DNA of 64,000 nucleotides, from NCBI RefSeq assembly GCF_964204865.1, contig NC_135250.1, forward strand, positions 16,402,001 to 16,466,000, read 5' to 3'. The DNA comes from Styela clava (Eukaryota > Chordata > Ascidiacea > Stolidobranchia > Styelidae). The translations under genes and the position numbers were made by a program. The notes under the pieces are model-generated. The model was not told the origin of the DNA. It saw nothing but the letters and a program-made list of their open reading frames with translations, and made no database searches. Below, one piece after another: positions 34,605-48,995 of this stretch (within the stretch, counting starts at the first letter, position 1; every line of letters begins with the position of its first letter).

Positions 34605-37600
34605 ATGTTTATCAAGCTATTATTGGTTACTGCAATCTGCCTGCTCGGTAAGTGTTGACTGACTTATTGGTTAATATATATTTATTATGCGTATATTAGT
34701 GTTTCATGTAATAATCAGACATACTGTTTTGCTTAGCACGAGCATTCTCTTTTTACCTAAACTAACAAACATGTAGGTCTAGATAAGAAAACACCTCATT
34801 ATTTTCGGACAGACTGGTCTTTTACTTTTGTGCATCTAAATTTCAGATACTCATTTTCTTTATTCAGTTCCTATGTAGCGCCAGTAATATCAAGTACCGG
34901 TAGTTGAAAATAATAATCAAGAGCAATCAAATTTGTTGCCGAAATACCTTGCCTGTTTTATCATTAACCATTACCTTCTGTATTTTAGACTTCAGTGCTG
35001 ATGCAAGTAAATGGGATTATGAGAATACTGGTACGTGTAATTGTGATAATTGATAATTAAATTTACTTTTTCTTCGTATTGTAAATATGAAAATAATATA
35101 ATTATATATCTCTAAACTGTTAAAAGATTTTAATATTAAAGGCTAACATTCATGTAGGAAATCATTTTTTTTTACAGATGAGACTTGGGGTATTGACTTT
35201 GCCCAATGTAACGGTGAAAAACAGTCGCCTATAGATGTATCTACGTATAGAGCAAAAACTGATCAATCTCTAGGAGTTGTTCGTCGTTCTTTTTTTGAAA
35301 AACGTCCAAAATCAATGACTATTGCAAATAATGGACATTCACGTAAGTTAGTAGATACTCCGACCTATGAAGAATAATTAACTATCAACTGTGGCGTAGC
35401 CATATAGATTTAAATGAATTTGTGATGACTGCAAATATTCGAGTACCAAGTCAAAATATCATCATAAAACTACATTATCACTATTTTCGTGTCTTTATAA
35501 ATAAATATACAATGATTTTCATAAATTTCTTTCTCGGTTTTAGGTATTGGTAAATAATTTAGGTTGGGAAAAGAAAATCGCAAAATAAAAGCTATTAGAA
35601 CATAAATCGGTTCATTTGTTTCTCTTTTTTGATATCATCGACCGCTGGTTATTGGTGGCACATTCGGGAAAACGAGCAATATTTTTACACGATGTGGGCA
35701 ACTCATCACTCTGTAAGGCCGTTGAGGCTGTGCGTTTTAATAAGTGGACAGAAATTGATCAAAATTACAATTTTTTATTAGTCACATTCCAATTAAATTT
35801 TAAATCAGAAGTTTATCATTTTCATAATATAATTAACTTCAATCGTACTCGATTATTTGGTTTACTTTTGAAATTTCTTGACTACCACTTCATTAGCGAC
35901 TGTGGATGAAACCATGACAGTAATTTTATTCAATATTCATAGACACCAATACATCAAAATATTTAAAATTTTTAATCTCGAAAGTATAAATTTTATGTTA
36001 CTTTACAGTTGTCATCGGAGACTTCGTAGATACATACGAGATTAATGATCCCAACGTGCTTCCATTTACCGCCGTTCTTGGACAATATCATTTACATTGG
36101 GCTAATACTGCCGATGGTGGTGGCTCAGAACATCTACTTGACGGCAAACAATTCTTCGGTGAATTACACGCTGTTCATTACAACAAGAAATATGGATCCG
36201 TCGCTGAAGCAGCTGACAAACCTGACGGACTCGCTGTATTTGGTTGGTTCATTGATGTAAGTATTTGCTTTTCTAACCCGAAATTCATTCTCAAATTTTG
36301 TACAATGCAATAGTAAACAAGAGAGCTACGCCCAAAATATGGACACGTTTGTTCGCAGTACAGTACGGTTTACCGTACCGTCAGATCACAGTCTACAAAT
36401 ATATTCACACCAAGCGAAGCAGTACAGTTGGACACAAAATGGCGTATGAACACGTCACAAGGTGTCGCTATTTTTCATTCTGACACATAAAAAACGAATC
36501 TCTTGAAGTCCACCGAAATTTTTGAAATGAGTAAAAGTAATAGCCTTCTGGCAAGAAAATCAATCTTTACCCACTGAAAATTGGTCCAGTATTCGAATGG
36601 AAAAGCGATTTTTTAATAATAATGACGGAGAAAAATAACAATAACAACATAATATTGAAACGATCGTTATGTCCACTAAACCGGTCCAAAAATTACGCTT
36701 TGAATGAGAAGGTATTATATTAAAAGGAACTAATTCACAATACATCGTTCCTGCAAATAGAGAAAGAGTGCATATTCACAACGGTCTATACTTGTAGTAC
36801 TAGTTTAGTAAGTATAGTGAGTGCACTTTGCCATATTACGTTGAAATTGAAGATAAAAAAAAATGAATTATTTTAATTTTTAAACATAATAGCTTCATAC
36901 TTACTAGTGGTTGAATTACCATCTTAAATACTGGGTAACAGACTATTTTCTACAGATAAACTGCTATCCGGATAATGAAAAACGATTCATTGTGTCAAAT
37001 CATAATAATATACCTTAATTCTTGAAAAATAATTCGTTTCAGCTCCTGATAATACTAAATCAAGTACTAAATTACAGGAAAAAACTGTAGACAAAAAATA
37101 ACTTATCACCAAAAAATATTGATACTTAGAATTTTAAATAAGGTGTGCTTAAGATAATGATATTGATAATTTGTTTCAATATTAAATTTTATTCAACGAT
37201 TTTTGCAATTTTTTCAGACCAAATATCCTCAAGAAAATCTGTATTTTGGAAATCTGATTTATCATTCTTTGAGAGGTGCCAGAACAGCAGGTGGTAAAAT
37301 GCAAATCGTGCCAACATTCTCTCTAGAAACTCTGATTCCGGCAAATCTCGATTCCTACTACCGTTATTCTGGATCCCTGACAACACCTCCCTGCTATGAA
37401 TCTGTGACTTGGACGGTTTTCAAGGAACCCATTCAAATTGATATGAGACAGGTTGGCAACTAATTAGTGAAACATGAATAAAACTAAATTTAAAACTTTC
37501 ACTTATTAGAAATGAATAGATGCTTGAATTTTTTTATTAGTCGTGCTACAAACTGAAATGCAATCTAAAATAAGAAAAATTAAATTGAGAGAATTCATTA

Positions 37601-37844
37601 TTCAAATTATATTCAGATACAAGCAAGAGCCGCAGAAATAAATTGAACGCGAATCCGTATTTTTACATCTATTACATATTATAATTCGTTCCAAACAATT
37701 TTTTTTTCAATCCAGGCTAACCTTCTGACAACCATGTTTTACGGAGACAAAGAAGGAACAAGTCCACTGCGTCGTAATTTCCGTCCAGTACAGAAATTAA
37801 ACGGAAGGAAAATTACCAAACCCGCAACCTGCTACGGGAAATAA
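34605..37844 (+). CDS. secreted alpha-carbonic anhydrase, complete, six exons
   Basis: Exons 34605-34647, 34989-35030, 35178-35342, 36009-36256, 37218-37451 and 37716-37844 join in frame into 286 residues. A signal peptide opens the protein (MFIKLLLVTAICLL). The enzyme interconverts carbon dioxide and bicarbonate at a zinc ion. Two zinc histidines are in QYHLHWA and the third is in GELHAVHY. The proton-shuttle histidine is in NNGHS, the gatekeeper Glu in GGGSEH and Thr in SLTTPPC. FAQCNGEKQSPID and PPCYESVTW hold the cysteines that form the disulfide of secreted members. The C terminus (NFRPVQKLNGRKI) is typical, and no membrane anchor follows, so the product should be soluble and extracellular. 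All splice sites are GT-AG. The exon 5 donor (CAG|GTTGGC) is weak but keeps phase. AATAAA at 38201 may be the poly(A) signal. Frames seen inside the introns are not coding. Confidence 0.95.
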
Positions 37845-40730
37845 TTTGTGCATGTGGCCAAGGAGATGATGTATACGTTACTTTATTGATACGTCAGCTG
37901 GCAATCATAGCCTATACCGGTTATATGATATATATATATTTACATATTAGACAAATATTACTATACAGATATTTTATACACAAATCAGAAAACAAATTTT
38001 AAATATGGATAAAATTTTGTAATTTTATAATATATGCGAACGTAACATATGTCGTTTGTTGTTCATTTCATTGGCGGCGCGGTGCCTAAGACTTGGAATT
38101 TATGAAATAAGTTTGAAACGCAAAGGATAAAATAGATAAAGCAAAGAATGCTAGTGGTCTAAGGTCAGAAATATGATTCTATAGTTTAGTCAAGCTTCAC
38201 AATAAATTTACTTTCATCCTTACGAATGAATGAGTAATCAACAGATCTCCATTATTATATCAAAAATAGCGCTCCATTGATTTCATATCTGTAGACATCC
38301 CTGATCTATTGCTTCAAGTTTTATAAATAAATTATCCAATAAGAAATTTGCGACCCATTTCGATATCTCGAATTCATAACCGCATGGTGGAATGAAAGAG
38401 GCTATATATGAAAATATTGCCATGTTACTGATGCGATCGCGGAAATTCGTTACTTATTCATTTTGAAGGAATAATCGACGTTTGGATAAAAATACAATCA
38501 CTACGAAAACGTACAAGACGTTAAAAGAAACGTACACTTAGTCAAGTAAATTTGTTCTTCTAATATTTCAATATTATTGTTAATAAGACTCCTCATTGCA
38601 GCTGTTGAGGTAGAAAATTAATTCAATCTGTAAATTAGGCATTTCCATATTAAAGTTGTGGATAAACAATACGCCAGTATTTATTGTGTAACAATAGTAC
38701 TCTGAATGTTTTGTTGTAGGTAACCAAACATAATGTAGTGTAGTAGTATAGGCTATGACAGAAAAATAATAAATCTTGGTACTCCAAGAACAATTAGCCA
38801 TAATTACTTTAAAGTGTTGGCATGAATATTTTGGATTTATCACGTCACGATTCACGAATACAATATTGCTCGCAAAGGTACCATCTTGCCAAGTATATGT
38901 AAAACATTAAATAGTAAGTTCTGTGTCATGCATGGATAATTAAATTGGTTCCAAACCACACTAGTTTTTTGTATTACCATTTATAGAATGCCAATATGAT
39001 ATAACACATCAAAGATTTATCACGAAAATTAACGAAAAAGATTGGCAATTGAAAGAAAACATTCTAGCTATGTTAATTGAGTTAACACCAAACTATATAA
39101 TGATATCACATTATTTGATAATAAGCAGCCGCGTATCTTTTATGCATTGTTTCAAACCTTCCACTGTGCTAATGCTAACCACGACAATGTCTACATTTCA
39201 AGTGGAAAATTTGTCGTTTGGTTAAAATAATTGTTAATCCTGAGCATATTTTATAAATGGTGATAGCCGTGCCATTCTCGGATATGTTATGCTTTTTTCT
39301 CAGTCTGCGTTTTAGTTGAATGTATGTTATGCTGACATAATAAACATGTATCCCTTGCTGGCGCAACAAATTAAGTGAGCAGAAACCTTTAAAAATCGAC
39401 TAGGTTAAACGATGCAGATAAATTGGCAACGGGGGTAACAGAGTTACATGTATTTTCTTCTGCCACTATCCTTCTGAATGGCATCACAAATTCTAATGCT
39501 GTTAGTTAAATGAAGTTAAAATCATTTGGTTCACACCTCATGCTAATCATCGTAACCAGAGTGAAGTAAAATTGCCGACTATCCGTTTTAAAAAATTTAT
39601 TTTGTTTAGTCGACGAAACTCGCAAATGTACCCGAACGACCATCTCGTGGGCTATCTAATTTTAGGTGATAGATTAAAATCATAACCGCGGTATGTGGAC
39701 GCCTACCTGCGATCAGAGTTTCAATTATGGTCAAACTAGAATTATACCGACAACTTATTTTAGACTTTTTTCAACAATGGACCACGATAGCTAAGATTCA
39801 AGCGTTTGCCCACGTTGAAATTAATCTCAAATAATTTGTTTAAGATAAACTGTTGCCTACGTTCACATAACATATAAATATTTTTGTGATGCCATTGCTT
39901 TTTTCGCAAAAGTAACGCCTAAAGGCATTTTTTTCGTGACCAAATATAGCAAATGTAATATCAAGAAACAATATGAGTTAAATTTAATAATATTACTGAC
40001 ACAAGATATAGAAATTATATAAAGCGTAAGCATGGCAATTGAAGCGACTGTTTTGCGCATAAAACATTGAATTAGTTTTCTGCCGTCTATTTTATCTTAA
40101 AAAATAGAATTTAGGATTTGAAGATTATTTCCCCAATTTATATTAATTAAAAAGTCGAGGTTGCATGTTTATTTTTCCTATTTCACTGTCGTTTGATATT
40201 GTATCTTATAAAATCAATAAAATTGGTATTTTATGGTTTGATCAAACAAAAGCATAGACATTTATGCTTTTTGTTTTCTTTTTGAGGAGGGTCATATCAA
40301 ATTACAAAAAAAAATAGTAATAAAAATAATAGTACACCTTAAAATCCCAAACCTCAAAATTAAAAATCGCCCCCAGAAGATAATAAATAGTAATTTTGTG
40401 TCATGGAACTTCAATATTGTTTACAATATAGTGTACGAACTCTAACCTTCGCGTGCGAAGACGATTTTGCGACAAGAATAAGAAGTTATGTGTTTGATAG
40501 TTTACATTAAAATTAGCGAGCTTACTATTTGGATGACATCCAAGAATTTGTTAACTTTAACTAAGCTTAGACATGTCGAATTAAGAATTGGATTATCTTT
40601 ATTTCAAACTTGACTGAGGGCTATTATCATGAAGACTTTCTCAGATATGAATGTCGTGCACTAATCACCAAGGTTGAATGATATTGATCTACTTCGACGT
40701 CACAAGCCTTCGGTTTGCAATAATTTGCGT
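37845..40730. other. intergenic stretch after the carbonic anhydrase gene
   Basis: A probable 3' untranslated region runs to AATAAA at 38201. The rest is AT-rich with no supported gene; short frames here have noncoding composition. Confidence 0.45.
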
Positions 40731-40731
40731 G

Positions 40732-40740
40732 TATATATAA
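40732..40740 (+). promoter_or_regulatory. TATA box of microseminoprotein-like copy 2
   Basis: TATATATAA lies 236 bases upstream of the start codon and is followed by a plausible start region (AAAGACAGGAAACTG). Copy 1 has a similar TATATAAG upstream, so both paralogues seem to use TATA promoters. Confidence 0.4.
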
Positions 40741-40975
40741 AGACAGGAAACTGAAATTCCGGTCACACGGTCACACGGATTTTTCTCTTTCAGAAGTATT
40801 TACTTTAGCCGTACAAACTAGTTTGAAGAATATATATTTTTTTTTATATATACATATTAGGCATTTAAAAAGTCAATTTTTATTTATTCTTCATATTTAT
40901 TGATTATATTTTTACAGCATCTAAATAAAAATATATTTTATTTAATATAAATAAAATATTGATAAACAGAAAAAA

Positions 40976-42184
40976 ATGAAGGTATGTATATGCGTTTCAT
41001 CATTTTATATATGGCATAACACAAGGTAGTTGAAGTTCATCTTGTATTAAATCTTTTTAGGCTCACACAATCTACATCGTACTAGTCCTCACTCTGTTTG
41101 AGGCAATTGACTTTGTGTCGGCAGACTGTTACAAAATGTCTGGCTGTCGCAGCCGAAATACTGGAGTAGAATATAAAGAAAATGATGTCTTTGCTGATGT
41201 CAACCAGATCAGGGGATCGTGTGCACAATGCACTTGTCAAAAAACGAAACAGTTTGTGGTAAGTTAACACAAATTATCTCTGCCTCTCTTATTCCAGTAT
41301 TTTCGAATGCTTCAAATTTATCCGTTATATTATTTTCAGGCGTCTTGTATGGTTGTTACCATCGTTCCCCTCAAAAGCACCATAACGAAAGCTATATATT
41401 CAAAACGTCGAATGCTTGCAAACTTTGCAGAAGACAGAGAAATTGAACTGACAGAAGATGAAGCAGTGCTAGTTAAATGTGAACATGAAACTATTCCCAA
41501 GTTTAACATAAAAACACATATGCCGCAATTTCATTTTATCAACTATGTCTTTGTTACGTGGGAATCCTATTGCTGTACAAAGTAAGTTTTTCCGTTTATT
41601 TATTATTTTTGTCTCAGAGTCCAACATAGCATACGTTCAATTCGCTTCCATATTTCTGTAATTTGAAAGAATTGTGTGACAAGTTCTAAAACTATTTAGG
41701 GATGATTTAGTCGATAAATTAGATTAATTGAAAATGGTAGTTAAAATACTTCCATTTTTATAGAATGGATTTTGTCGTTATGTAAGTTTTTTCAGCTGCT
41801 GACTGAGGATTTAATTTATTTGATTGTTTTTAATATCACTGAAAACAGATGAAACAAACATTGGTAAACAAACAATTTGAGAACTCTAACATCACATTTC
41901 GATATTGCCTATTTGTTGTCCAAAAAATAGTTGAGAGATTATTTGGCTGAGATTTTCATTCTATTTTTAGATTAGCTTTTTAAAATAAATTGAACCAATC
42001 CAACGAATAGACCAATTTAGCTTACCAAGTTAATATTTATTCATGCCACAGAACGAAATCTTACGGTGATGCACACCCATACTGTAAAGTTACTTTCGAT
42101 GAAACGTGTAAACCGAGGGCCGTTTTGAGAGATAAGCCAAGACGAAGATGTCCAATGCCTCTTAGAAAAATATTGCGAGGATGA
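40976..42184 (+). CDS. secreted microseminoprotein-like protein, copy 2
   Basis: Four coding exons, 40976-40981 (only ATGAAG), 41061-41258, 41340-41581 and 42052-42184, join through GT-AG introns (phases 0, 0, 2) into 192 residues. A signal peptide spans about residues 1-23 (IYIVLVLTLFEAI). The mature part starts DCYKMSGC, has SCAQCTCQK near residue 60, then an added block of about 80 residues with two cysteines (ASC and VKC). WESYCC, HPYC, TC and RRRC complete the fold. Without the block the ten cysteines follow the beta-microseminoprotein order. The block is charged (ANFAEDREIELTEDEAVLV) and ends in QFHFINYVFVTWE. A basic tail RDKPRRRC precedes the stop. Vertebrate members are seminal, mucosal or venom-associated secretory proteins; the role here is unknown. 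AATAAA near 42606 may be the poly(A) signal. Confidence 0.82.
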
Positions 42185-45100
42185 ATGGTGGCGTCATGTT
42201 ACACGCCATATCTACCTCAAGAAAATGAGGAAAGACCCCAAATAGCGATATATCAGCGCCTTTTTGTTTCAAAATCAAACAAAGGTGGATTGAAAGCTGG
42301 AAGTTCGGACGCTTTTTTCAGAAAAACTGTAAAATGAAAAATTGTGTGAGGCACAATGTCGGAGATATACTTCCAAGAAACTTGCAGAGAACCTCAAAAA
42401 TGTCCTACCTAACGTTCGTGCAAAGCACGGCTGTACATGACGCAAAGAATACTTAAAGACAAGCGCCTGAAGCTGTTTACACAATGATTTGACTGGAATC
42501 GGGTGGAAATACACGCGCATGGATTATATCTATACACGCTCATCCAAACTTGTTCAAAGATAACGTATCATGTCCTAGGGAATATTATAATAGAAACTGC
42601 AGAAAAAATAAAATTAGCTTTTAAGAAAGGGTATGAATAATCAAAAATAACTAATTACTGTGATAAAGCGAAAGAAAATGACAAGCATTTGATGACAAAT
42701 CACTAAATTGTGCAATCTAGTATAGGACACTGATAGAGACCATCATTTCATCGATAACCAATCTATCAAATTGGTTTGAGATGATTCAAATAGGTCAAAT
42801 TCAAAACTATAAAAAAACGCTTAAATTTGTCTGCCTTCGGACATAGCCTAAATAAGATCTACAAAAGTGTTAATTGGAACGATCGCCACTTGTCGTAAAA
42901 TTATCATCTATGATCATCTAGGTACGACCTACCATAGCAAAAAAAATTTGAAACCAATGGTAAAAAGTGTGTATGATCTGATGTAATGATATGACCAGGT
43001 AAATGGCGGGAAATATTAGCCGCTGTTACATGCTTTGCTATATACTATCATTTTTATTATATTCCACTGCTTCTAAATATCAATTGCTTATTTTTTCCGT
43101 CGCTCTTTTTGCAAAATTTTGGGTAAAACTCAAAGTTTGGCTCAAGAGTGATTTTTGTTTCACTGTCAAAAGTACTCAACGAAATCAATTAGCTCAAATA
43201 AGGCGAAATAAAATTCTCAACAAATGATGGCACACTGTTTGTTTTTGATAGGTATGTGTCCTTGATCACGAAGTAGGGTTTCCTCAGGACAACAAGTTTT
43301 TTCTAGAACAGCCTAAACTATTGCCTTCATCCTAGCTAACATAACGGGGCTCCTTCCATTGATTATTCAGTGGTATCTTTGTTCCCTTTGAGAGATTTCG
43401 CTTCGTCACAAATACTTGAACATTCAGCCTATCGTTAACTTACAAAATTCAAGTCATTATCGAGATTATCCAATCTATTAAATTTTCTAAATTTCATGCA
43501 TTATTTGTGTTTATTTTGTTTTGTTTTTTCTTCTGCTACGAATGGTCTATTGCAGTATAAAAATGGAAGTTTATTTGAGAATTATGTAGACAATATTGGC
43601 ATTGGAATTTTATCAGACTAAGATACAATTCCTGAAAACACTGCATTGATTTGGTACATCCATTAAACAGATTTCCAGAATTAGTTTTCGTAACAATAAT
43701 CATTAGCATCTATCGCATTAAAAATATTGTCATTTCAAAGAGGAATTAACTGAATAACAGACCATGAGTAATAAACAATATGCTCCGAGTCCGAGAAGAC
43801 TGTCCCGAATTCTAATGACGCTAACGATTTATTGAGCTCAGTAAAAATTTATTCAATATGATAATATTGAGATCACATTAAATTATTCGTATTGTCGTCA
43901 AATTGATTAAATTTAACAAAAATCAAGTTTGTTCTCTATTTGAAACAAGAAATAAAAATACAAACCAAAAAATTATTTTCACACAATTCTGATCTCAATA
44001 TTTAGCGATGGATACAATGACTTTTGTTTGCTGGGAATATGTTTTTGTTTGTGTTTGTTTACTTTAATAATTGTTTGTCAACAATATTTCTATATTTTAC
44101 AACTGTAACGAAAGCATCTTCAAATTTATTTATTATTTTAATGCCAAAAATAAATGAGATACACCTGATTCGTAGTATATGATTTTATTTAGTGAGATGA
44201 AGTACAGTCTAGTTACTAGCATGTCAAAAATAACAGTTATATGTTAAAATTGTCTTTTTCGCACTACAAATTATTCGACACTAAAGCTTGCATCATCCAT
44301 GGCTCACAATACGATGAAAATGCCGAAATACGCTTTGTTTGAGATTTAAGATTTTCTCATTAATGATCACTGAAGTGACATAAACTCAAAAATAATCCTT
44401 GACATCTACCATATTAGGTAATTTGCTGCATTTCATTCAATAATGGACATCACAAATTTTATTTTGAGTTAGATTGTGATTTTTGTTTTGAAAAGGTCAA
44501 AAAAATATATGTCGATTGTTCGAATATTCTTGTAAAATGTTGATTATAAATAAAATTATAACATTACACTTGCATTTTAATGAAATAAGCTTTAATAGAA
44601 TCTAACATCGCGTGCTAAATTCATTTTAAATTTTCATATTCGGATAATACATTAAAACATACGAATAAATACTTCTAATTAGCCTTCATGAATATTCCCG
44701 GAAGCGGCCAATGACCTGTTTGCGTACTTCCGGTTCCGACTATTCAAATGACGTCCATATGTATTCTATAACATAGAATGAGGTTTGGGTCTTATTGCAA
44801 TTGTTAAATGTAATTTACAAAAGTATTAAGATGCAAATTTGTCTTCAGAGAACGCCAGTAGCCTAAATCGAATTCAAAACAGTCATACTACCTGGACGGT
44901 CGGTTTACATTACAATTAAGTCTTCAGCTTTTGTTTCTAATTCACCATGCATGAAATATATATACAGAAGCTTTTAAAGAACTTATCACATGTGGGATAA
45001 TCATGATAATTTTCAATTTCAGTGGTATGATTCTGTCATTGCAGTTAATATGTCATTTATGAAATGTTATATTAAATACTGCTACAATCGCGTCAATACG

Positions 45101-48100
45101 TGACTGCAGGGAGAAATAACCGTTGCTAAATGTCCAGCCATAAGCAATAAGCTCGTGAGATAATTACGTGGTTATTTCTGCCAGAAAAAAGTTTAATTTA
45201 GAAAATGTCAATTTTGGCCACTCCCGAACGAGAGAAGGCGCCAGAATGCGTCACTATCTTCTCTGCCTGGCACTGCGGTTTGAATATGGCCACACACTCG
45301 CTATAAATGCTGTTTTTATAAAAGTTTCTAAAGGATATTTTTGTACGCTTGCTCTAGAAAAAATATCCCGCTGTCATGAACAACGAGAAATTTGTGTCGC
45401 TATAAATACATGAATAATAGGGATAAATATATATACTTATCGCCATTTGCATGAATTTCAACGCATCGCTTGGGATATTGTGTTTAATTTTTAGGTCAGT
45501 CCCACGAAATGTGTACTGCCAATAGAGTGAAGTGTTTTATACAAAGACTTGCCTGCATTAGCTTTCAAACCAAGTTTCGTTTTCAATGGTAATAGCGCCT
45601 TAATTTTTAAGTATTGTTTAAATTCTGAACATAATTAATTTGAAACATGTTGACACTCATACAGTTTCATATGATATGACGTAGATTTAATTTTGTAATA
45701 TAATATGCGAACCACCAAGTTCCGGTTGCCGCACCGAAACAACGAATATCTATTTATTTAGAACAAAACTTATATAAACATATATATTTATATATTATAT
45801 TTGCGACAGATTAATAATGAATTTATCTTGGCTATCTCAATAATTAAATTTTGTAAACAAATTTATTTTTTGTGGTGACTAAAATGAAGAATTTGGTATT
45901 GTTCAAATACCATCTGGTGAAAGAAAATAAACAAATTTAACATGAAAACATGCAGGTCGGACATGCACGACGATAGGCCCTTAGGCTATGCCAATTATGA
46001 AGGTCCTCTTTAACAATGATGGCACAAGCGCTTCATGAAATTCATTGTGACGTCATAATATTCTCACCATTGTTGCATAAATGCATTATGTTGTCATGAA
46101 TAAGGTCATGGCACCAGAAAAACCCGACATTATATTACTCGTTTCTAGACGTGAGAGGTGCGGGGCATGGACCAATTGCTGATATATGAAACATTAATAA
46201 TTAATAAACTAAATTCAAAAAAAGAAGCAAAAATCTTAATGATGTACGTAAATTTACAATAGATTGAAGCAAGTTAAAAGGTAGAGGCTCTTAATATTGC
46301 GAGGTGAGGAAGATCATAATAACGGTCATTTAGAATGTGTAATTGTTAAGTTTAGAAAAACAAACTTGTCCGAGTAGTCCAAAAGAAACGAAAGCCCAAA
46401 ATTGTTGACAAGTTTGAAGATGACACGTTCAAATTGATGACGTCATTTTTTGACAAAATATAATTTGGAAGTCACGAAATCGTGTCTGTCTAGATTGAAA
46501 ATGCAAGAAAGCAAGAAACAACAATGAAGAAAGGTTCTATTGTTGTCAGGTTATAAAATATAATTAGAACGTTGGCAACATATCTATTATGTGTAGTATT
46601 GTTTCTTGTTCTCTTAAATTTCATATAAATTAATAAACATATACGTTATATTATCACGACATCTCCTACAATTTGTTACAGCTTATTATCAATATTAGAT
46701 AAATCGAACTATAGGCGATTTATGAAGAAATCATTAGTCGGAATATTTGTCTATGGTCAAATAGTTAGTCCGTGGGTCTAAGCTGCGTGACTGTCGCAGG
46801 TCTGTCAATAAACTGATTCTGAATCATCGTTGATTGCACACAGTCGAAAGATAGTCGAAACACCAGTACCGGACTCAAAAATATAAGTACTACTTTGAAT
46901 GAAACTGGAAACTTCCATTCGCCAGGTTGGATGGATTTTGCAGAATCAGATTTGCTAACTTAAAATTGACTCAAATTTCCTTATTGTCTAGACTAGTGGA
47001 TCAAAGGAAATGCGTAAAATAAAACGTAACTGGTTGTGTGCGTCTGTTTGAAGCAGACACACATCAATCATGTCGTCTTTGTCTTGTACGAGAGTCTGAA
47101 CTCTTCACATAGATATGAAACGTATTGGATAATAGCCAGATTGCGAAAAAATATGATAGGTATGTCCCTTAAAAATTGCGCGAAATTAGTCTGTTAGTTG
47201 GTTAAAGAACTGCACAAAATAAAAATAGTCATAAAATATAATAAGAATACAATTAATGACCTAATTACAAATCAATTAATTCACGTTAGAAGACTTGCCA
47301 TTTTGACCTGTGCGTTTTTGCTAATGAAATAAAATGTAGTCTAGACTGGGCCACTTTATAAATATACTTTAAAAAGACAGGAGTCATTTTTTTGCACGTG
47401 ACATCGGCATACATTCGGAACATCACTTCTTAAAATATAACAGTAAAATGTAACAGTAAAAAATACCAACGAAATAAATCATTTTACTGAGAATTTAAGT
47501 ATATTTGTTGGTATTATTTATTGGGAGATCGTAGTTATCTCTGGAGCATTTATGAAAAAATATAACTTTTTTCTTCGCTTTTCTCGGCTGTATTAATCGC
47601 CTCCACCGTATAGATGGCGCCAATATTATTACGATACGCAATTCAGTAATGTCAGCATACCTGAACAAGATTGAGCCAATAAATAAAAATGAAATTTATA
47701 TTTTTTCGTCAAGGTTTGAAAAGTAAAAAATCATTTTTTAAGTATTTTGAAATGTCAAACGTGATTAGTCAAGTTGAGTAGGTGACAATCGATTAGAAAC
47801 TTTTATTAATTTAATATGCGTTTCAGTGTAATAAGCGTTATCATTCAAATACGCTACGTGAAGTCCGTAAACAACTTACTAAAGTAAAAAAATTCCAATT
47901 CATTTTACAATACGAATTGGCATTAACCGTGAAATAAATGACATTCAAATAGTTGTTTTTAACATTCTACGACAAATCGAAAACAGAACAGCAAAATAAG
48001 GTCAATATCATCTTATAGCAACTACAGGGAAAACTTACAGTTTACTACAATGCTAATTTCATACATCCAAGCATAGGATATATGACGTATAGTTTTTCAA

Positions 48101-48885
48101 ATTTTACACTTGTAACCTTTGCTACAACTTAAATGAAGTCAAGTGCGGCCAAAACAAGTGTTTTGAGTCAACTCACTTACTGCTGCATGGAAGAAAACAG
48201 GGATTATCCAGTAATCAAAATTGTCTTTTATTGCCCAATATCTGGATAAAAATACCTTTATTTTCTTTAGTTTTTCTCACGTATTATTTTAACTCTGACA
48301 TTATAAAGCTTAAATATAGTGAGTGGTGGTCTTTTCGATTTAATGTTTTTAAGAACATTCCAATCTGCAAAATTGATGCCATCTTATATTTAGAATAAAC
48401 GGTAAAAAAATGAAACCTCTATTCTCCCTAATTTTCAATAGAATTTAAGACTGAGCCAAGTATTGAATCGAATTCATATATAAATTTCTCCTTAATAAAA
48501 ATTCCACACGGCAGTATTCACAAAAACAAATACATGTACATAATCTGATTTGAATCAAAACATGGATGAGATGCCCCGATTAACATTAATACCGGATTTG
48601 ACGGAATTTGTTCAAGTATTGCGGATGAATTCTGATAATCTGGCCAATGTTTCTTTATTTAACGCAGAAATGTAATTTTAATGTAACATAGCTAAGAGAG
48701 AAATGCTTGAGAATTATTTTATCAAAGGCTTAGTATATTTAAGAATACGGTTATCTGAATCAGATGGCCAGAATTAAAATTCAATACACACTTTTATGCT
48801 TTTTTAATATGTAAAATCTCCAACAAATTAGATTAGGGGAGCCCAACTATCCGATGCATTTTGGTCAAAATTTTATCCAAAGTAT
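42185..48885. other. long AT-rich intergenic stretch
   Basis: No gene, repeat or transposon end could be supported over 6.7 kb. CCGGAAG and CTTCCGG (44699-44733) form a small inverted pair that could be ETS sites. Open frames at 43003 and 45168 have no domain, splice signal or coding-like composition. Confidence 0.45.
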
Positions 48886-48995
48886 GGGTGCGAATGTGAG
48901 TGGGTACAAATGTCGTTGGGTGCAAAAGTATGCAAGTGCAAATGTGCTGGGATAAGTTTACGGGTGCAAATGTACGTGGGTGGAAATTCTTTGTC
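48886..48995 (+). repeat. 16-bp minisatellite
   Basis: About seven imperfect units of GGGTGCAAATGTNNGT follow one another; the first four are exactly 16 bp each, the fifth is 12 bp. An open frame through it (48900-49160) is an artefact of the repeat. Confidence 0.75.

Noticed and set aside
35616..35909. 97-codon plus-strand frame inside the carbonic anhydrase gene
   Set aside because: It lies wholly in intron 3, has no homology-like motif and AT-rich noncoding composition.
44699..44733. CCGGAAG...CTTCCGG inverted pair
   Set aside because: It could be two ETS sites, but such short pairs are expected by chance and no gene is nearby.
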